NCBI RefSeq assembly: GCF_003591515.1
Contig: NZ_QZCG01000004.1
Span: 62,001 to 126,000 of the forward strand
Length of the DNA stretch: 64,000 nt
Direction: 5' to 3'
From: Paracoccus onubensis
GTDB lineage: Bacteria; Pseudomonadota; Alphaproteobacteria; Rhodobacterales; Rhodobacteraceae
Each line of letters opens with the position of its first letter. Positions within the stretch are counted from its first letter, which is position 1. The notes beneath the pieces are model-generated. The model was not told the origin of the DNA. It did no database searches and saw only the letters and a list, made by a program, of their open reading frames with translations. Both the position numbers and the translations under genes were made by a program. Below are positions 48,331-57,959 of this stretch, one piece after another.

Positions 48331-49542
48331 ATGTCGAAGATCAAGGTAGAGAACCCCGTCGTCGAACTTGACGGCGATGAGATGACCCGGATCATCTGGG
48401 ATTTCATCAAGAAAAAACTGATTCTGCCCTATCTGGATATCGACCTGAAATATTACGATCTCGGCATCGAAGAGCGTGACAGGACCGACGACCAGATCAC
48501 CATCGATGCGGCCGAAGCGATCAAACAATATGGCGCGGGCGTCAAATGCGCGACCATCACCCCCGATGAAGCGCGGGTCGAGGAATTCAGCCTGAAAAAG
48601 ATGTGGCGCAGCCCCAACGGCACGATCCGCAACATCCTTGGCGGCGTGATTTTCCGCGAGCCGATCATCTGCCAGAACGTACCGCGTCTGGTTCCGGGCT
48701 GGACGCAGCCGATCATCGTCGGCCGTCATGCCTATGGCGACCAGTATCGCGCCACTGATTTCCGTTTCCCCGGCAAGGGCAAGCTGACGATCAAATTCGT
48801 CGGCGATGACGGCGAGACCATCGAACATGAGGTATTCCAGGCTCCGGGCTCCGGTATCGCCATGGCGATGTATAACCTTGACGATTCGATCAGGGATTTC
48901 GCCCGCGCATCTTTGAACTATGGCCTGAACCGTGGCTTGCCGGTTTATCTGTCGACCAAGAACACGATCCTGAAAGCCTATGACGGCCGCTTCAAGGATC
49001 TGTTCCAGGAAGTCTACGAGCAGGAATTCGAAGCCGAGTTCAAGAAAAAGGGCATCCATTACGAACACCGGCTGATCGACGATATGGTCGCCTCGGCTCT
49101 GAAATGGTCGGGTGGCTATGTCTGGGCCTGCAAGAACTACGACGGCGATGTGCAATCCGACACGGTCGCGCAGGGTTTCGGCTCGCTTGGCCTGATGACC
49201 TCGGTACTGATGACGCCCGACGGAAAAATCGTCGAGTCCGAGGCCGCCCATGGCACCGTGACCCGCCACTACCGCGAACATCAGAAGGGCAATGCCACGT
49301 CGACCAACTCGATCGCTTCGATCTACGCCTGGACGGGCGGCCTGAAGCATCGCGCCAAGCTGGACGACAACGCCGCACTGGCCAAATTCGCGGATACGCT
49401 TGAGAAAGTGACCGTGCAGGCGGTTGAAGACGGATTCATGACCAAGGATCTGGCTCTGCTGGTCGGTCCGGATCAGAAATGGCTGACCACCATGGGCTTC
49501 CTTGAAAAGATAGACGAATATCTGAACAAGGCGCTCGACTGA
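48331..49542 (+). CDS. icd: NADP-dependent isocitrate dehydrogenase (eukaryotic-like type)
   Basis: Oxidises isocitrate to 2-oxoglutarate in the TCA cycle. 403 residues, homodimeric subfamily II. Start [23 protein letters not shown], substrate site [18 protein letters not shown], metal ligands in [30 protein letters not shown], and the NADP-binding [13 protein letters not shown]. It has its own terminator and is probably monocistronic. Confidence 0.97.
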   Translation: MSKIKVENPVVELDGDEMTRIIWDFIKKKLILPYLDIDLKYYDLGIEERDRTDDQITIDAAEAIKQYGAGVKCATITPDEARVEEFSLKKMWRSPNGTIRNILGGVIFREPIICQNVPRLVPGWTQPIIVGRHAYGDQYRATDFRFPGKGKLTIKFVGDDGETIEHEVFQAPGSGIAMAMYNLDDSIRDFARASLNYGLNRGLPVYLSTKNTILKAYDGRFKDLFQEVYEQEFEAEFKKKGIHYEHRLIDDMVASALKWSGGYVWACKNYDGDVQSDTVAQGFGSLGLMTSVLMTPDGKIVESEAAHGTVTRHYREHQKGNATSTNSIASIYAWTGGLKHRAKLDDNAALAKFADTLEKVTVQAVEDGFMTKDLALLVGPDQKWLTTMGFLEKIDEYLNKALD

Positions 49543-49561
49543 TCGAGCCTGCTTTGGACGG

Positions 49562-49600
49562 TAAAAGTAAGGCCGGGCATAAAGCCCGGCCTTACTTTTA
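49562..49600. terminator. Bidirectional terminator between icd and the J-domain gene
   Basis: A perfect 17-bp stem, TAAAAGTAAGGCCGGGC with its complement, around ATAAA. It has A-rich and T-rich flanks on both strands and lies between two convergent genes. Confidence 0.88.
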
Positions 49601-49665
49601 TCTCTCTTCCGGCCTCGCGCCGATTCTTCCTTTACGGCTATGCCTGATATCGATTTCGCCGCGCT

Positions 49666-50292
49666 TCAATCGCGGAAATTGCGGCTGTCCTTGACCTGAT
49701 CCCACGCCCAGACAACCTCTGCCAGCCGATCCTCGTCCGAGCGGTCTCCGCCATTCATATCTGGATGAAGATCCTTCACCAGAGATTTGTATTGTTTGCG
49801 AATTTCTCCGCGCGTCCAGTGATCTTTCGCCTCAAGAATATCCAGCGCCTTACGCTCGGTCGGGGGCAGTTTCCGGCCGGTTTTCGCACGCGCTTCCGGC
49901 GAGGTTCCATTCGCCCCCAATATCTCGAGCGGGTCACTGACGCCGTGCCGCGCCCAGGCCTGTTCCTTCCCGGCACGTCCGAAAGGCTTCGTGGGGCGAT
50001 CCCATACGGTCGCATTGTCCAGGAATCTCTGGAACTCCTCTTCGCTCTGGCCCTGAAAATAGTTCCAGTTCTGGTTGTATTCACGCACATGCTCTTTGCA
50101 GAACCAGAAATAATCATCCAGGTTGCGCGGATTTTTCGGGGCACGGTATTTGCCAGGCTCGTTGCATCCCTCTTTCTCGCAAATGCGGGTCGAGGTTTCG
50201 AACGCGCCCGACATTCCACGCCGTCCTTTTGCCCGCCGCTTCTTGTCGCGGGCGGCGGAAATATCAAATCCAAACGGGTCGTTACTGCTCAT
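49666..50292 (-). CDS. C-terminal J-domain protein with putative zinc motif
   Basis: 208 residues. The J domain is at the C-terminus: KALDILEAKDHWTRGEIRKQYKSLVKDLHPDMNGGDRSDEDRL, with HPD at 176-178, so it should stimulate an Hsp70. The N-terminal half has C38-X4-C43-X21-C65-X2-H68 (RICEKEGCNEPGKY...YFWFCKEHVREYN), a likely zinc-binding site. No G/F-rich linker is present, so it is not a DnaJ/CbpA type. The client is unknown. Divergent from bolA. Confidence 0.88.
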   Translation of the reverse strand: MSSNDPFGFDISAARDKKRRAKGRRGMSGAFETSTRICEKEGCNEPGKYRAPKNPRNLDDYFWFCKEHVREYNQNWNYFQGQSEEEFQRFLDNATVWDRPTKPFGRAGKEQAWARHGVSDPLEILGANGTSPEARAKTGRKLPPTERKALDILEAKDHWTRGEIRKQYKSLVKDLHPDMNGGDRSDEDRLAEVVWAWDQVKDSRNFRD

Positions 50293-50374
50293 GGTTCAGG
50301 GCACCTTTGCGACTCGGAGGCGGCAGTTTAGGCTATTTCACGCGACATGGAAGATCTTGACGGAGAATATGAGT

Positions 50375-50626
50375 ATGATTGCGGATGAAATGCGCGAGAG
50401 GTTGGCGGTGCTGACCCCTTTGAGACTGGAAATTATCGACGAAAGCGAAGGTCATCGTGGCCATGCCGGATATCAAGAAGGCGGGCAAAGCCATTTCCGC
50501 ATCCGAATGGCCAGTTCCTCCTTCGCAGGACTTAGCAGATTGCAGCGGCACCGGCTGATTCACGAAACTCTCGGCGATATAGTGCCACGGATCCATGCGC
50601 TTGCGCTTGAACTCGCGGAAAGCTGA
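50375..50626 (+). CDS. BolA family protein
   Basis: 83 residues. BolA fold pattern: MRERLAVLTPLRLEIIDESEGHRGHAGYQEGGQSHFRIRMASSSFAGLSRLQRHRLIHETLGDIV. The conserved His in QSHFRI and RLIHETLG can coordinate an Fe-S cluster with a monothiol glutaredoxin. GGAG is 9 nt before ATG 50375 but only 3 nt before the ATG at 50369, so the shorter start is preferred. A long in-frame extension upstream overlaps the J-domain gene and is not real. Confidence 0.9.
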   Translation: MIADEMRERLAVLTPLRLEIIDESEGHRGHAGYQEGGQSHFRIRMASSSFAGLSRLQRHRLIHETLGDIVPRIHALALELAES

Positions 50627-50716
50627 ACCGTTAGCGCCCTCGGTCTTGCCCCTGCCCTGACCGCCGCGTAGAAGCCAGTCGAATGCATATGAAACAGTTA
50701 TTTGGAAGGGCCTTCC

Positions 50717-51682
50717 ATGAGCGGACGCACGGATTTTAACGATCGACTACTCTCGCTGGGGCTGGCGCGTGTCAGCGAAGCGGCTGCACATGCCTCGGCC
50801 CGCCTGATCGGACGCGGTGATGAAAAAACCGCCGATCAGGCGGCGGTCAACGCCATGCGCGATCAGCTCAACATGCTGGACATCAAGGGTGTTGTCGTCA
50901 TCGGCGAAGGCGAGCGTGACGAGGCTCCGATGCTGTATATCGGCGAAGAGGTCGGATCCGGGAATGGCCCCGAGGTCGATATCGCGCTTGATCCGCTTGA
51001 AGGGACGACCCTCACCGCGAAAGACATGCCGAACGCCCTGACCGTAATCGCCATGGCGCCACGCGGCACCTTGCTGCATGCGCCGGACGTCTATATGGAC
51101 AAGCTGGCCATCGGACCGGGCTATCCCGAAAACGTGGTCAGCCTGGACATGTCCCCCGCCGAGCGGGTGCGCGCCCTGGCCAAGGCGCGCGGCTGCAAGG
51201 ACAGCGATATCACTGTCTGCATTCTTGAACGCCCCCGGCATGAAGACATGATCGCCGCGGTGCGCGAGACCGGCGCGGCGATCCGGCTGATCACCGATGG
51301 CGATGTCGCGGGTGTGATCCATACCGCCGAAGCCGAACTGACCGGAATCGACATGTATATGGGCAGCGGCGGCGCGCCGGAAGGTGTGCTTGCGGCCTCG
51401 GCCCTGAAATGCATGGGCGGCCAGATGTGGGGCCGGCTGCTATTCCGCAACGATGACGAAAAAGGCCGGGCCCGCAGCGCGGGCATCACCGATCTGGATC
51501 GGATTTATTCGCGTGATGAGCTGGTAACCGCGGATGTGATCTTTGCGGCAACCGGAGTCACCAATGGCTCGATCGTGGCAGGCGTCAAGCGCGAACCGCA
51601 TTATCTGCAAACCGAAACGATCCTGATGCGTTCCAAGACTGGATCGGTCCGGCGGATGATCTATCGTAATCCGATCCGGTGA
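50717..51682 (+). CDS. glpX: Class II fructose-1,6-bisphosphatase
   Basis: Dephosphorylates fructose-1,6-bisphosphate in gluconeogenesis. 321 residues. GlpX motifs: VVIGEGERDEAPMLYIGEEVG, the metal site DIALDPLEGTTLTA, and GAAIRLITDGDVAGVI. The ATG at 50717 follows GGAAGGG; an in-frame start at 50702 is less likely. It lies 72 bp upstream of recJ, the usual order in Rhodobacterales. Confidence 0.95.
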   Translation: MSGRTDFNDRLLSLGLARVSEAAAHASARLIGRGDEKTADQAAVNAMRDQLNMLDIKGVVVIGEGERDEAPMLYIGEEVGSGNGPEVDIALDPLEGTTLTAKDMPNALTVIAMAPRGTLLHAPDVYMDKLAIGPGYPENVVSLDMSPAERVRALAKARGCKDSDITVCILERPRHEDMIAAVRETGAAIRLITDGDVAGVIHTAEAELTGIDMYMGSGGAPEGVLAASALKCMGGQMWGRLLFRNDDEKGRARSAGITDLDRIYSRDELVTADVIFAATGVTNGSIVAGVKREPHYLQTETILMRSKTGSVRRMIYRNPIR

Positions 51683-51754
51683 ATATGGGGGTTCTGCCCC
51701 CGCCGCGCCATGTGCGGCTCTCCCGGGATATTTTCATGAAGAAGAAGGGAAGTC

Positions 51755-53491
51755 GTGGCGTTTCTGGGGGTTGAGAATTCGCTGACCGGACGAAGCTGGC
51801 TTGGCCCCGATATGGGCATCGAGCGGCTGGCCGAGGGCCTGTCCCAGCGATGCTCTCTGCCGCTTTCGGTGGCGCGGGTTCTTGCAGAGCGCGGGGTGGA
51901 GGCCGAATTGGCCGAAGGCTATCTGACGCCCCGGCTGCGCGACCTGCTGCCCGACCCGCTGAGCTTGCGGGACATGGAGAAAGCGGCCGACAGGCTGGTC
52001 GCCGCGGCCACGACTGGCGAACGCATTGCCATATTCGCCGATTACGACGTGGATGGTGGTTCTTCCGCCGCGCTGTTGCTGGACTGGCTGCACCAGCAAG
52101 GGCGGAATGCCACGCTTTATATTCCGGACCGTATCGATGAGGGCTATGGGCCGAACGCGCCGGCGATGGCGGAACTGGCGGGCGGGCATGACCTGATCAT
52201 CTGCGTCGATTGCGGTACGCTGAGCCATGATGCCCTGGCGGCAGCGACCGGGACCGATATCATCGTATTGGACCACCATCTTGGCGGCGAAACCCTGCCC
52301 CCCGCGCTTGCCGTGGTCAATCCCAACCGGGCGGATGAGGATGGGACGCTTGGCCATCTTTGCGCCGCGGGGGTGGTGTTTCTGACATTGGTGCAGGCCG
52401 GGCGCGTATTGCGGCGCATGGAACGGCCGGAGCCCCACCTGATGGCGATGCTGGATCTGGTCGGGTTGGCGACCGTGGCCGATGTCGCGCCCCTGATCGG
52501 CGTGAACCGGGCCTTCGTGCGTCAGGGCCTGGCGGTCATGGCGCGCAGGCAGCGGCCTGGATTGGTGGCACTGTCGGATGTGGCGCGGCTGGACGGCCCT
52601 CCGAACGCCTTTCATCTGGGTTTTCTGCTGGGCCCCCGGATCAATGCCGGCGGACGGGTCGGCCGTGCGGATCTGGGCGCGCTTTGCCTGTCCTCACGCG
52701 ATCCCGCAGAAGCGGCCCGGCTGGCCGCTGAACTTGACGGGCTGAACCGCGAGCGCCGCGCGATCGAAGCTGCGGTTCGGGATGAAGCATTGGCGCAGGT
52801 GGAAGCGCGCGGCGACAGCACTCTGTCATGGGCGGCAGGCGATGGCTGGCATCCGGGCGTGGTCGGCATTGTCGCGGCAAGGATCAAGGAAGCGACGGAT
52901 TTGCCCTCGGTGGTCATCGGCATTGATGGCGATATCGGCAAGGGCTCTGCGCGATCTGTTCCCGGCGTCGATCTGGGCCGGGCAATACAACGGCTTGCCG
53001 GTGAAGGGCTGTTGATCAAGGGGGGCGGGCATGAGATGGCGGCAGGGCTTACCGTCGCCCGGGAACATATCAATGCCGCGATGGCGCGGCTGAGCGAATT
53101 GCTTGCCCGCGATATCGCCGGACGCAGCGGGTTGAGCGATCTGCGAATTTCAGGGCTGCTCGAAACCCCTGCCGCGACGCCTGAACTGTTTCATCAACTG
53201 GAAGCCGCCGGCCCCTTTGGGCAAGCCTCCCCGGCACCCCGCTTCGCCTTTGCGCAACAATTGATCGACAGTGCCTCGACAATGGGCGACAGCCATCTGC
53301 GGCTTTCATTCCGCAGCCCCGGCGCCCCGGCACTCGAAGCCGTGGCGTGGGGTGCGATGAACACGCCTCTTGGCCCCGGATTGATCGGCGCGAAGGGGCG
53401 TCGCTTTCATCTGGCGGGCAGGCTGGAACTTTCGACTTGGGGCAACAGGACCCGGGTGCGGTTGCGGCTTGAGGACGCCGCCGAGGCCTGA
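51755..53491 (+). CDS. recJ: Single-stranded-DNA-specific exonuclease RecJ
   Basis: 5'-3' single-strand exonuclease in recombination and repair. 578 residues. DHH phosphoesterase motifs: FADYDVDGGSSAALLL, ICVDCGTL, VLDHHLGG, LVGLATVADVAPL; the DHHA1 motif GGGHEMAAGLTV near residue 425; then an OB-like C-terminal domain. The start is GTG at 51755 with AAGGGA 5 nt upstream. Follows glpX on the same strand. Confidence 0.95.
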   Translation: MAFLGVENSLTGRSWLGPDMGIERLAEGLSQRCSLPLSVARVLAERGVEAELAEGYLTPRLRDLLPDPLSLRDMEKAADRLVAAATTGERIAIFADYDVDGGSSAALLLDWLHQQGRNATLYIPDRIDEGYGPNAPAMAELAGGHDLIICVDCGTLSHDALAAATGTDIIVLDHHLGGETLPPALAVVNPNRADEDGTLGHLCAAGVVFLTLVQAGRVLRRMERPEPHLMAMLDLVGLATVADVAPLIGVNRAFVRQGLAVMARRQRPGLVALSDVARLDGPPNAFHLGFLLGPRINAGGRVGRADLGALCLSSRDPAEAARLAAELDGLNRERRAIEAAVRDEALAQVEARGDSTLSWAAGDGWHPGVVGIVAARIKEATDLPSVVIGIDGDIGKGSARSVPGVDLGRAIQRLAGEGLLIKGGGHEMAAGLTVAREHINAAMARLSELLARDIAGRSGLSDLRISGLLETPAATPELFHQLEAAGPFGQASPAPRFAFAQQLIDSASTMGDSHLRLSFRSPGAPALEAVAWGAMNTPLGPGLIGAKGRRFHLAGRLELSTWGNRTRVRLRLEDAAEA

Positions 53492-53534
53492 GCCCTGTCG
53501 GTTATGCGGATATTTGCGCGAAGAGCCTCAGCCC

Positions 53535-54023
53535 CTAGAACGGAATCTCATCATCATAATCGCTGCGCCCGCCGCCCGATGGCGCGCCGCCGCCGGATGA
53601 ACCACCATAGGTGTCGGAACCGCCGCCCCCATAGTTGCCACGGCTCCCTCCACCTCCACCGCCACCTTCACCGCGGCCATCCAGCATATGCAATTCGCTG
53701 CGGAACGGGCGCAAGGTGACTTCGGTCGAGTAGCGATCCTGCCCGTTCTGATCCTGCCATTTGCGGGTCTCGAGCTGACCTTCGACATAGACCTTGCTGC
53801 CCTTGCGCAGATATTGTTCGGCCACCCGGGCCAGCGGCTCGGAATATATGGCGACGGAATGCCACTGGGTCCGTTCCTGCCGTTCACCGCTATTGCGATC
53901 CTTCCACTGTTCGGAGGTCGCTATCCGCAGGTTGACCACCTTGCCACCATTCTGAAAGGTCCGGACCTCGGGGTCCTGTCCCAGATTTCCGACCAGAATG
54001 ACCTTGTTGACGCTGCCTGCCAT
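53535..54023 (-). CDS. ssb: Single-stranded DNA-binding protein
   Basis: 162 residues. The N-terminal OB fold ([43 protein letters not shown]) is followed by [41 protein letters not shown], a glycine-rich linker, and the acidic tip DYDDEIPF that binds partner proteins. Convergent with recJ, with stops 43 bp apart. Divergent from the transglycosylase gene. Confidence 0.97.
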   Translation of the reverse strand: MAGSVNKVILVGNLGQDPEVRTFQNGGKVVNLRIATSEQWKDRNSGERQERTQWHSVAIYSEPLARVAEQYLRKGSKVYVEGQLETRKWQDQNGQDRYSTEVTLRPFRSELHMLDGRGEGGGGGGGSRGNYGGGGSDTYGGSSGGGAPSGGGRSDYDDEIPF

Positions 54024-54257
54024 GGTGGGCTCTCCGCTGTTTCCTTGTGTTTCGCCGGTCTATCCCAGCGGCAACCCGGCGTGCAAGCAAATCACACTGC
54101 CTTGCGCTCTTTCTCCGGTTCCATACGCAACCGGCAATAAGCTGATTTCCGCTGTCGTTTGCATAAGCACTATTCACAAGAAAGGCCTTGCTGGCGATAA
54201 GAGAAATTTGCTGTATAGTGCCACAAAATAATATCCGGTTAACGAGGGACGGATAAT

Positions 54258-54881
54258 ATGAAGGTCACGACTGCGATCAAGGCCATGATCGGCGCGGTAT
54301 TGCTTGCCGGAACCGGACTTCCCGCCGCGTCAGAGGGATTGCGCCTTTCGGGAAGCTCGTCGAAATCGCGGGCGGACCAGTTCGCCCGACAGACCCGGCT
54401 GATGGATTCGCGGCTGGCGTCGCAATATCAACAATCCGCGAGGCTGCGCCCCGGAGATGGCGACAGCAGCATCATCGAACTTGGCCTTTCCACAAATATT
54501 CCCGCCTATCAGGGCAGAAAAAGCGAATATACGCCGCATGCCCGCGCTGCTGCCCGGCGCTATGGCATCCCCGAAGATCTGTTCCTGCGCCTGGTTCAGC
54601 AGGAATCCGGCTGGAACCCGACGGCCAGATCCCACAAGGGCGCAACAGGGCTGGCCCAGCTTATGCCCGGTACGGCGGCCAGATTGGGGGTCAATCCCCA
54701 TGATCCGGTGGACAACCTCAATGGCGGCGCGCGTTATCTGCGCATGATGTATAACCAGTTCGGGAACTGGCGGCTTGCATTGGCGGCCTATAACGCCGGT
54801 CCAGCAGCTGTTTCCAAATATGGCGGCATCCCGCCTTATCGCGAAACCCGCAACTATGTTCGTGTCATCGCCGGAAGCTGA
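54258..54881 (+). CDS. Lytic transglycosylase (SLT domain)
   Basis: Periplasmic enzyme that cleaves peptidoglycan glycan strands to anhydro-MurNAc ends. 207 residues. Signal peptide [25 protein letters not shown] without a lipobox. The SLT domain covers about 100-205: [43 protein letters not shown] with the catalytic Glu of QQESGW, and [33 protein letters not shown]-rich upstream DNA (about 54170-54240) likely holds its promoter. Stands alone; no secretion system is near. Confidence 0.92.
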   Translation: MKVTTAIKAMIGAVLLAGTGLPAASEGLRLSGSSSKSRADQFARQTRLMDSRLASQYQQSARLRPGDGDSSIIELGLSTNIPAYQGRKSEYTPHARAAARRYGIPEDLFLRLVQQESGWNPTARSHKGATGLAQLMPGTAARLGVNPHDPVDNLNGGARYLRMMYNQFGNWRLALAAYNAGPAAVSKYGGIPPYRETRNYVRVIAGS

Positions 54882-55069
54882 TTACTTCCGGCGGGATTCG
54901 GCCCGCTTCCTGCATATGATCCGCGGTTCCCCTGCCCATTGATGGGCAAGTCGGTCAATATTGTCTCAAATGCTTTGTATCCGGCATTGAGCGGCAAGGC
55001 TTTATTAGCTTCTGCTTGCCATGATCCCGGCAATCACTGTTGTTATCCCGTGACAGAGAGTTGCCGTTC

Positions 55070-56836
55070 ATGACCATGCAAGCCACAGGTTCCGACAATA
55101 CGAACATGCCTTCCCGTTGGAAGGAGGTCACGAATGCGCGGCTTAACAGAATGATCGACAATATGCCGGTCGCCGTCATGACAGTCGATCCGGTCACTTA
55201 CAAGATTGACTATGTAAACAAGGCCTCGAAGGAACTCATTCGCAGAATTGAACATCTTCTGCCGATCAAGACTGACGATCTGGTCGGCTCATCGATCGAC
55301 ATCTTTCACGAAACCCCCCAGCGTCAGCGCCAAATCCTGAGCGATCCGGCGAACCTGCCATTCAATGCCCGGATTTCACTCGGACCGGAATTGCTGGATC
55401 TCAAAATCTCCGCGATCACGACGGATGACGGCGATTTTTTTGGACTGATGCTGACCTGGGCTATTGTTACCAAGGCAGTCGCCGCCGAAGAAAAAATCCG
55501 ACAGCTTGCGCATTACGATACGCTGACCGGCCTTCCGAACCGGATCACCTTCAATGAACGGTTGAAGGAACGGCTGCACGCTTCAGGTGGGGGACCAAGC
55601 CTTCTATATATCGATCTGGATGGCTTCAAACTGGTCAATGATACCCGCGGGCATAATATCGGCGATGAACTTCTGAAACATGTGGCAGACAAGCTTCGCG
55701 GCCTGTGCAGGGATCAGGACATTACAATTGGCCGTCTGGGCGGCGATGAATTCGCGATACTGGTTCCGCATGATGATCCGGCAAGGATGGGGGCGCTTGC
55801 CAATCGCGTCATTGCCGAACTCTCTGCTCCGTGCAGTATCGAATACCATCGAAAGATACATATAAGCGCTTCGATAGGGATTGCCTACGCGCCGGCTCAT
55901 GGCAGGACCGGCGAAGAGTTGCAGAAAAATGCGGATATTGCGCTTTATGCTGCGAAAAAGGCCGGAAAACGGTGCTATCGCATGTTCTCGGAAAAGATGC
56001 GGATCGACATGTACGAGCGCCTACGCCTGCAAGAGCGGTTAAGTAGCGCTCTGCGGGATAATCGTAATATTTTTTTGTATTATCAGCCAATTATCGATGT
56101 GAAAACCGGACGGACCATGGGACGAGAGGCCCTGATCCGCTGGTATCAGCCGGATCGAGGTTGGGTATCCCCGACAGATTTCATTCCGGTTGCCGAGAAC
56201 AGCGATCTGATCGATCGGCTGGGTGAATTTGTCCTGACGAAAGCCTGCTGCGACGCGGCCGGCTGGGATGATGGCCTCCCGGTTGCCGTGAATGTTTCCG
56301 CCGCACAGCTTGGCCGTGACACGCTTACATCCATGGTTCGGGCAGCGCTGGCCAGATCTGGCCTGTCCCATGACCGGCTGGAGATCGAAGTAACCGAAAC
56401 GGCGGTGCTCAACAACGAAGCCGGTGCAATCAGGGATTTGCTGCAGATCCGGGATCTGGGCGTACGGGTCGCCCTGGATGATTTCGGGACCGGGTCCTCA
56501 TCATTGACCCATCTGCTGTCTTTTCCCTTCGACAAAATCAAGATCGACGGCAGCTTCGTGCAGGATGCCGTGCAACGCAAGAAAGCCGCCGCGATCGTCG
56601 GTGCCATCGCGGGCCTGGGCGCAAGGCTGGGCGTCACCACTGTCGCAGAGGGGGTCGAAACCCGTGATCAGTTGCGTCTTGTCGTCAGGGAAGGCTGCAG
56701 GGCGATTCAGGGTTTCCATACGGGACGGCCTGCACCGATGGAAAATGATGCGCATGTGATCGCGGCATTGACGGGCGAATCCCCCTCGTGGATCACGACC
56801 GGTATCAAAGCGCCGTCCAGCCTCCATCCACACTGA
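55070..56836 (+). CDS. PAS-GGDEF-EAL cyclic-di-GMP protein
   Basis: 588 residues, soluble, no membrane helix. A PAS-like sensor (MIDNMPVAVMTVDPVTYKIDYVNKAS..., about 25-135) precedes a GGDEF domain with an intact GGDEF at 224-228 and an EAL domain with EAL at 353-355. EAL catalytic elements are all visible: NVSAAQL, VALDDFGTGSSSLTHLL, KIDGSFV, VAEGVET and QGFHTGRP. Both activities may work. RDQD upstream of GGDEF is one residue out of register for a standard RxxD inhibitory site. The ATG at 55070 has AGAGAG upstream. The 3' end overlaps convergent bdhA by 32 bp. Confidence 0.92.
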   Translation: MTMQATGSDNTNMPSRWKEVTNARLNRMIDNMPVAVMTVDPVTYKIDYVNKASKELIRRIEHLLPIKTDDLVGSSIDIFHETPQRQRQILSDPANLPFNARISLGPELLDLKISAITTDDGDFFGLMLTWAIVTKAVAAEEKIRQLAHYDTLTGLPNRITFNERLKERLHASGGGPSLLYIDLDGFKLVNDTRGHNIGDELLKHVADKLRGLCRDQDITIGRLGGDEFAILVPHDDPARMGALANRVIAELSAPCSIEYHRKIHISASIGIAYAPAHGRTGEELQKNADIALYAAKKAGKRCYRMFSEKMRIDMYERLRLQERLSSALRDNRNIFLYYQPIIDVKTGRTMGREALIRWYQPDRGWVSPTDFIPVAENSDLIDRLGEFVLTKACCDAAGWDDGLPVAVNVSAAQLGRDTLTSMVRAALARSGLSHDRLEIEVTETAVLNNEAGAIRDLLQIRDLGVRVALDDFGTGSSSLTHLLSFPFDKIKIDGSFVQDAVQRKKAAAIVGAIAGLGARLGVTTVAEGVETRDQLRLVVREGCRAIQGFHTGRPAPMENDAHVIAALTGESPSWITTGIKAPSSLHPH

Positions 56837-57587
56837 TCGAGGTGCCGGTAATCTGCGCCGCCGCATCGCTGCAAAGAAAGACCGCCGTATCCCCGAGCTC
56901 TTCGACCGTCACGAATTCTTTCGAGGGTTGACGCTCAAGCATGACCTTCGTGATCACATCCTCGCGACTCATGCCATATTCCTTCATCGTGTCGGGAATC
57001 TGCGCCTCAACAAGCGGCGTCAGGACATAGCCGGGGCAGATCGCATTGCAGGTGATATTTTCCCGGGCGGTTTCCAGCCCTGTCACCTTGGTCAGACCGA
57101 TCACCCCATGTTTTGCTGCGACATAGGCGGATTTGAACGGGCTGGCGGTCAGGCCATGCGCCGAGGCGATATTCACGATCCTGCCCCAGCCCGCCTTGCG
57201 CATCATCGGCAAAGCCGCGGCCGTCGTATGGAAGGACGAATTCATATTGATCGCAATGATCGCATCCCATTTCTCGACCGGAAACTCGGGAATTGGCGCG
57301 ACATGCTGAATACCGGCATTATTGATCAGAATATCGCAGGTCCCGGCCTGCTCTATCAGTGCCCGGCATTCGTCGCCCTTCGACATATCGGCCTTGATAT
57401 AGCGCACAGTAACGCCATGTTCGCGTGCCATTTCCTCGGCAAGGGCATGATCTTCGTCCCGATCGGTAAAACTGTTCAGAACCATATCGGCACCCGCCCG
57501 CGCCAATCGATGCGCCACGCCCAGCCCAATACCCGAATTGGATCCCGTCACAATCGCGGTCTTGCCTGTCAGAAATTTCTCAAACAT
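56805..57587 (-). CDS. bdhA: 3-hydroxybutyrate dehydrogenase
   Basis: Short-chain dehydrogenase that oxidises D-3-hydroxybutyrate to acetoacetate with NAD, part of polyhydroxybutyrate turnover. 260 residues. Rossmann motif TGSNSGIGLGVAHRL, NNAGIQHVAPI (typical BDH), active site SAYVAAKHGVIGL with Tyr-Lys, and CNAICPGYVLTPLVEAQIP. The substrate helix KVMLERQPSKEFV is characteristic. It overlaps the c-di-GMP gene at its 3' end by 32 bp, so convergent transcription could interfere. Confidence 0.92.
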   Translation of the reverse strand: MFEKFLTGKTAIVTGSNSGIGLGVAHRLARAGADMVLNSFTDRDEDHALAEEMAREHGVTVRYIKADMSKGDECRALIEQAGTCDILINNAGIQHVAPIPEFPVEKWDAIIAINMNSSFHTTAAALPMMRKAGWGRIVNIASAHGLTASPFKSAYVAAKHGVIGLTKVTGLETARENITCNAICPGYVLTPLVEAQIPDTMKEYGMSREDVITKVMLERQPSKEFVTVEELGDTAVFLCSDAAAQITGTSISVDGGWTAL

Positions 57588-57766
57588 CGAAATCCTCGAA
57601 CTTGTGTTTTACCCGACTCGAGCTTAGCCCTTTCGATCCGGGCCTGCAGCCCGAAAAATCGGACCCCGCCACCCGGCCGGATCACCAAGGATCACAATCA
57701 ATTGCATTGCCGCAAAAACCCGGAACCCGTTAACCGGCTGGCGGTTCGGTTGAACGAAAAACCAAT

Positions 57767-57794
57767 AAAAAAAGCGCCCGCACAAGGCGGGCGC
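57767..57794 (-). terminator. Intrinsic terminator of the putative small RNA
   Basis: GCGCCCGC (57774-57781) and GCGGGCGC (57787-57794) form a perfect 8-bp stem around five bases. A run of seven U follows on the minus strand at 57773-57767. Confidence 0.88.
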
Positions 57795-57840
57795 AAGTCA
57801 TGAGGCAGGTTTCATACAGGCAAGAAACCTATCGAGCAGT
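57767..57840 (-). ncRNA. Putative ~74-nt small RNA
   Basis: On the minus strand a promoter (57847-57875), a predicted start near 57840, a first hairpin AGGTTTC-(10 nt)-GAAACCT (57807-57830), a single-stranded linker GCCTCATGACTT, and a GC-rich terminator with seven U form a complete small transcription unit. No reading frame of useful length fits and no minus-strand gene lies between it and the atp operon 3.7 kb upstream, so the terminator cannot belong to a coding gene. The layout fits a trans-acting regulator. I cannot name it from sequence alone. Confidence 0.7.
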
Positions 57841-57846
57841 GAGTTA

Positions 57847-57875
57847 TTTATACGCGAGTCGGCGTCCGAGTCCAA
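57847..57875 (-). promoter_or_regulatory. Promoter of the putative small RNA
   Basis: On the minus strand TTGGAC (57875-57870), exactly 17 bp, then TATAAA (57852-57847). The -10 matches the sigma-70 consensus in five of six bases; a heat-shock sigma factor is also possible. No minus-strand gene start lies downstream before bdhA. Confidence 0.65.
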
Positions 57876-57959
57876 CACAGAAGTTTTCACTGGCATTGAC
57901 GCGCCGGGAACGAGGTTGTTGAAATCGCGACCAAAGCAAGAATGACAAGGCGAGCGGCA

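Noticed and set aside
50123..50374. N-terminal extension of the BolA protein
   Set aside because: In-frame but antisense to the J-domain gene, and the ribosome site lies just before 50375.
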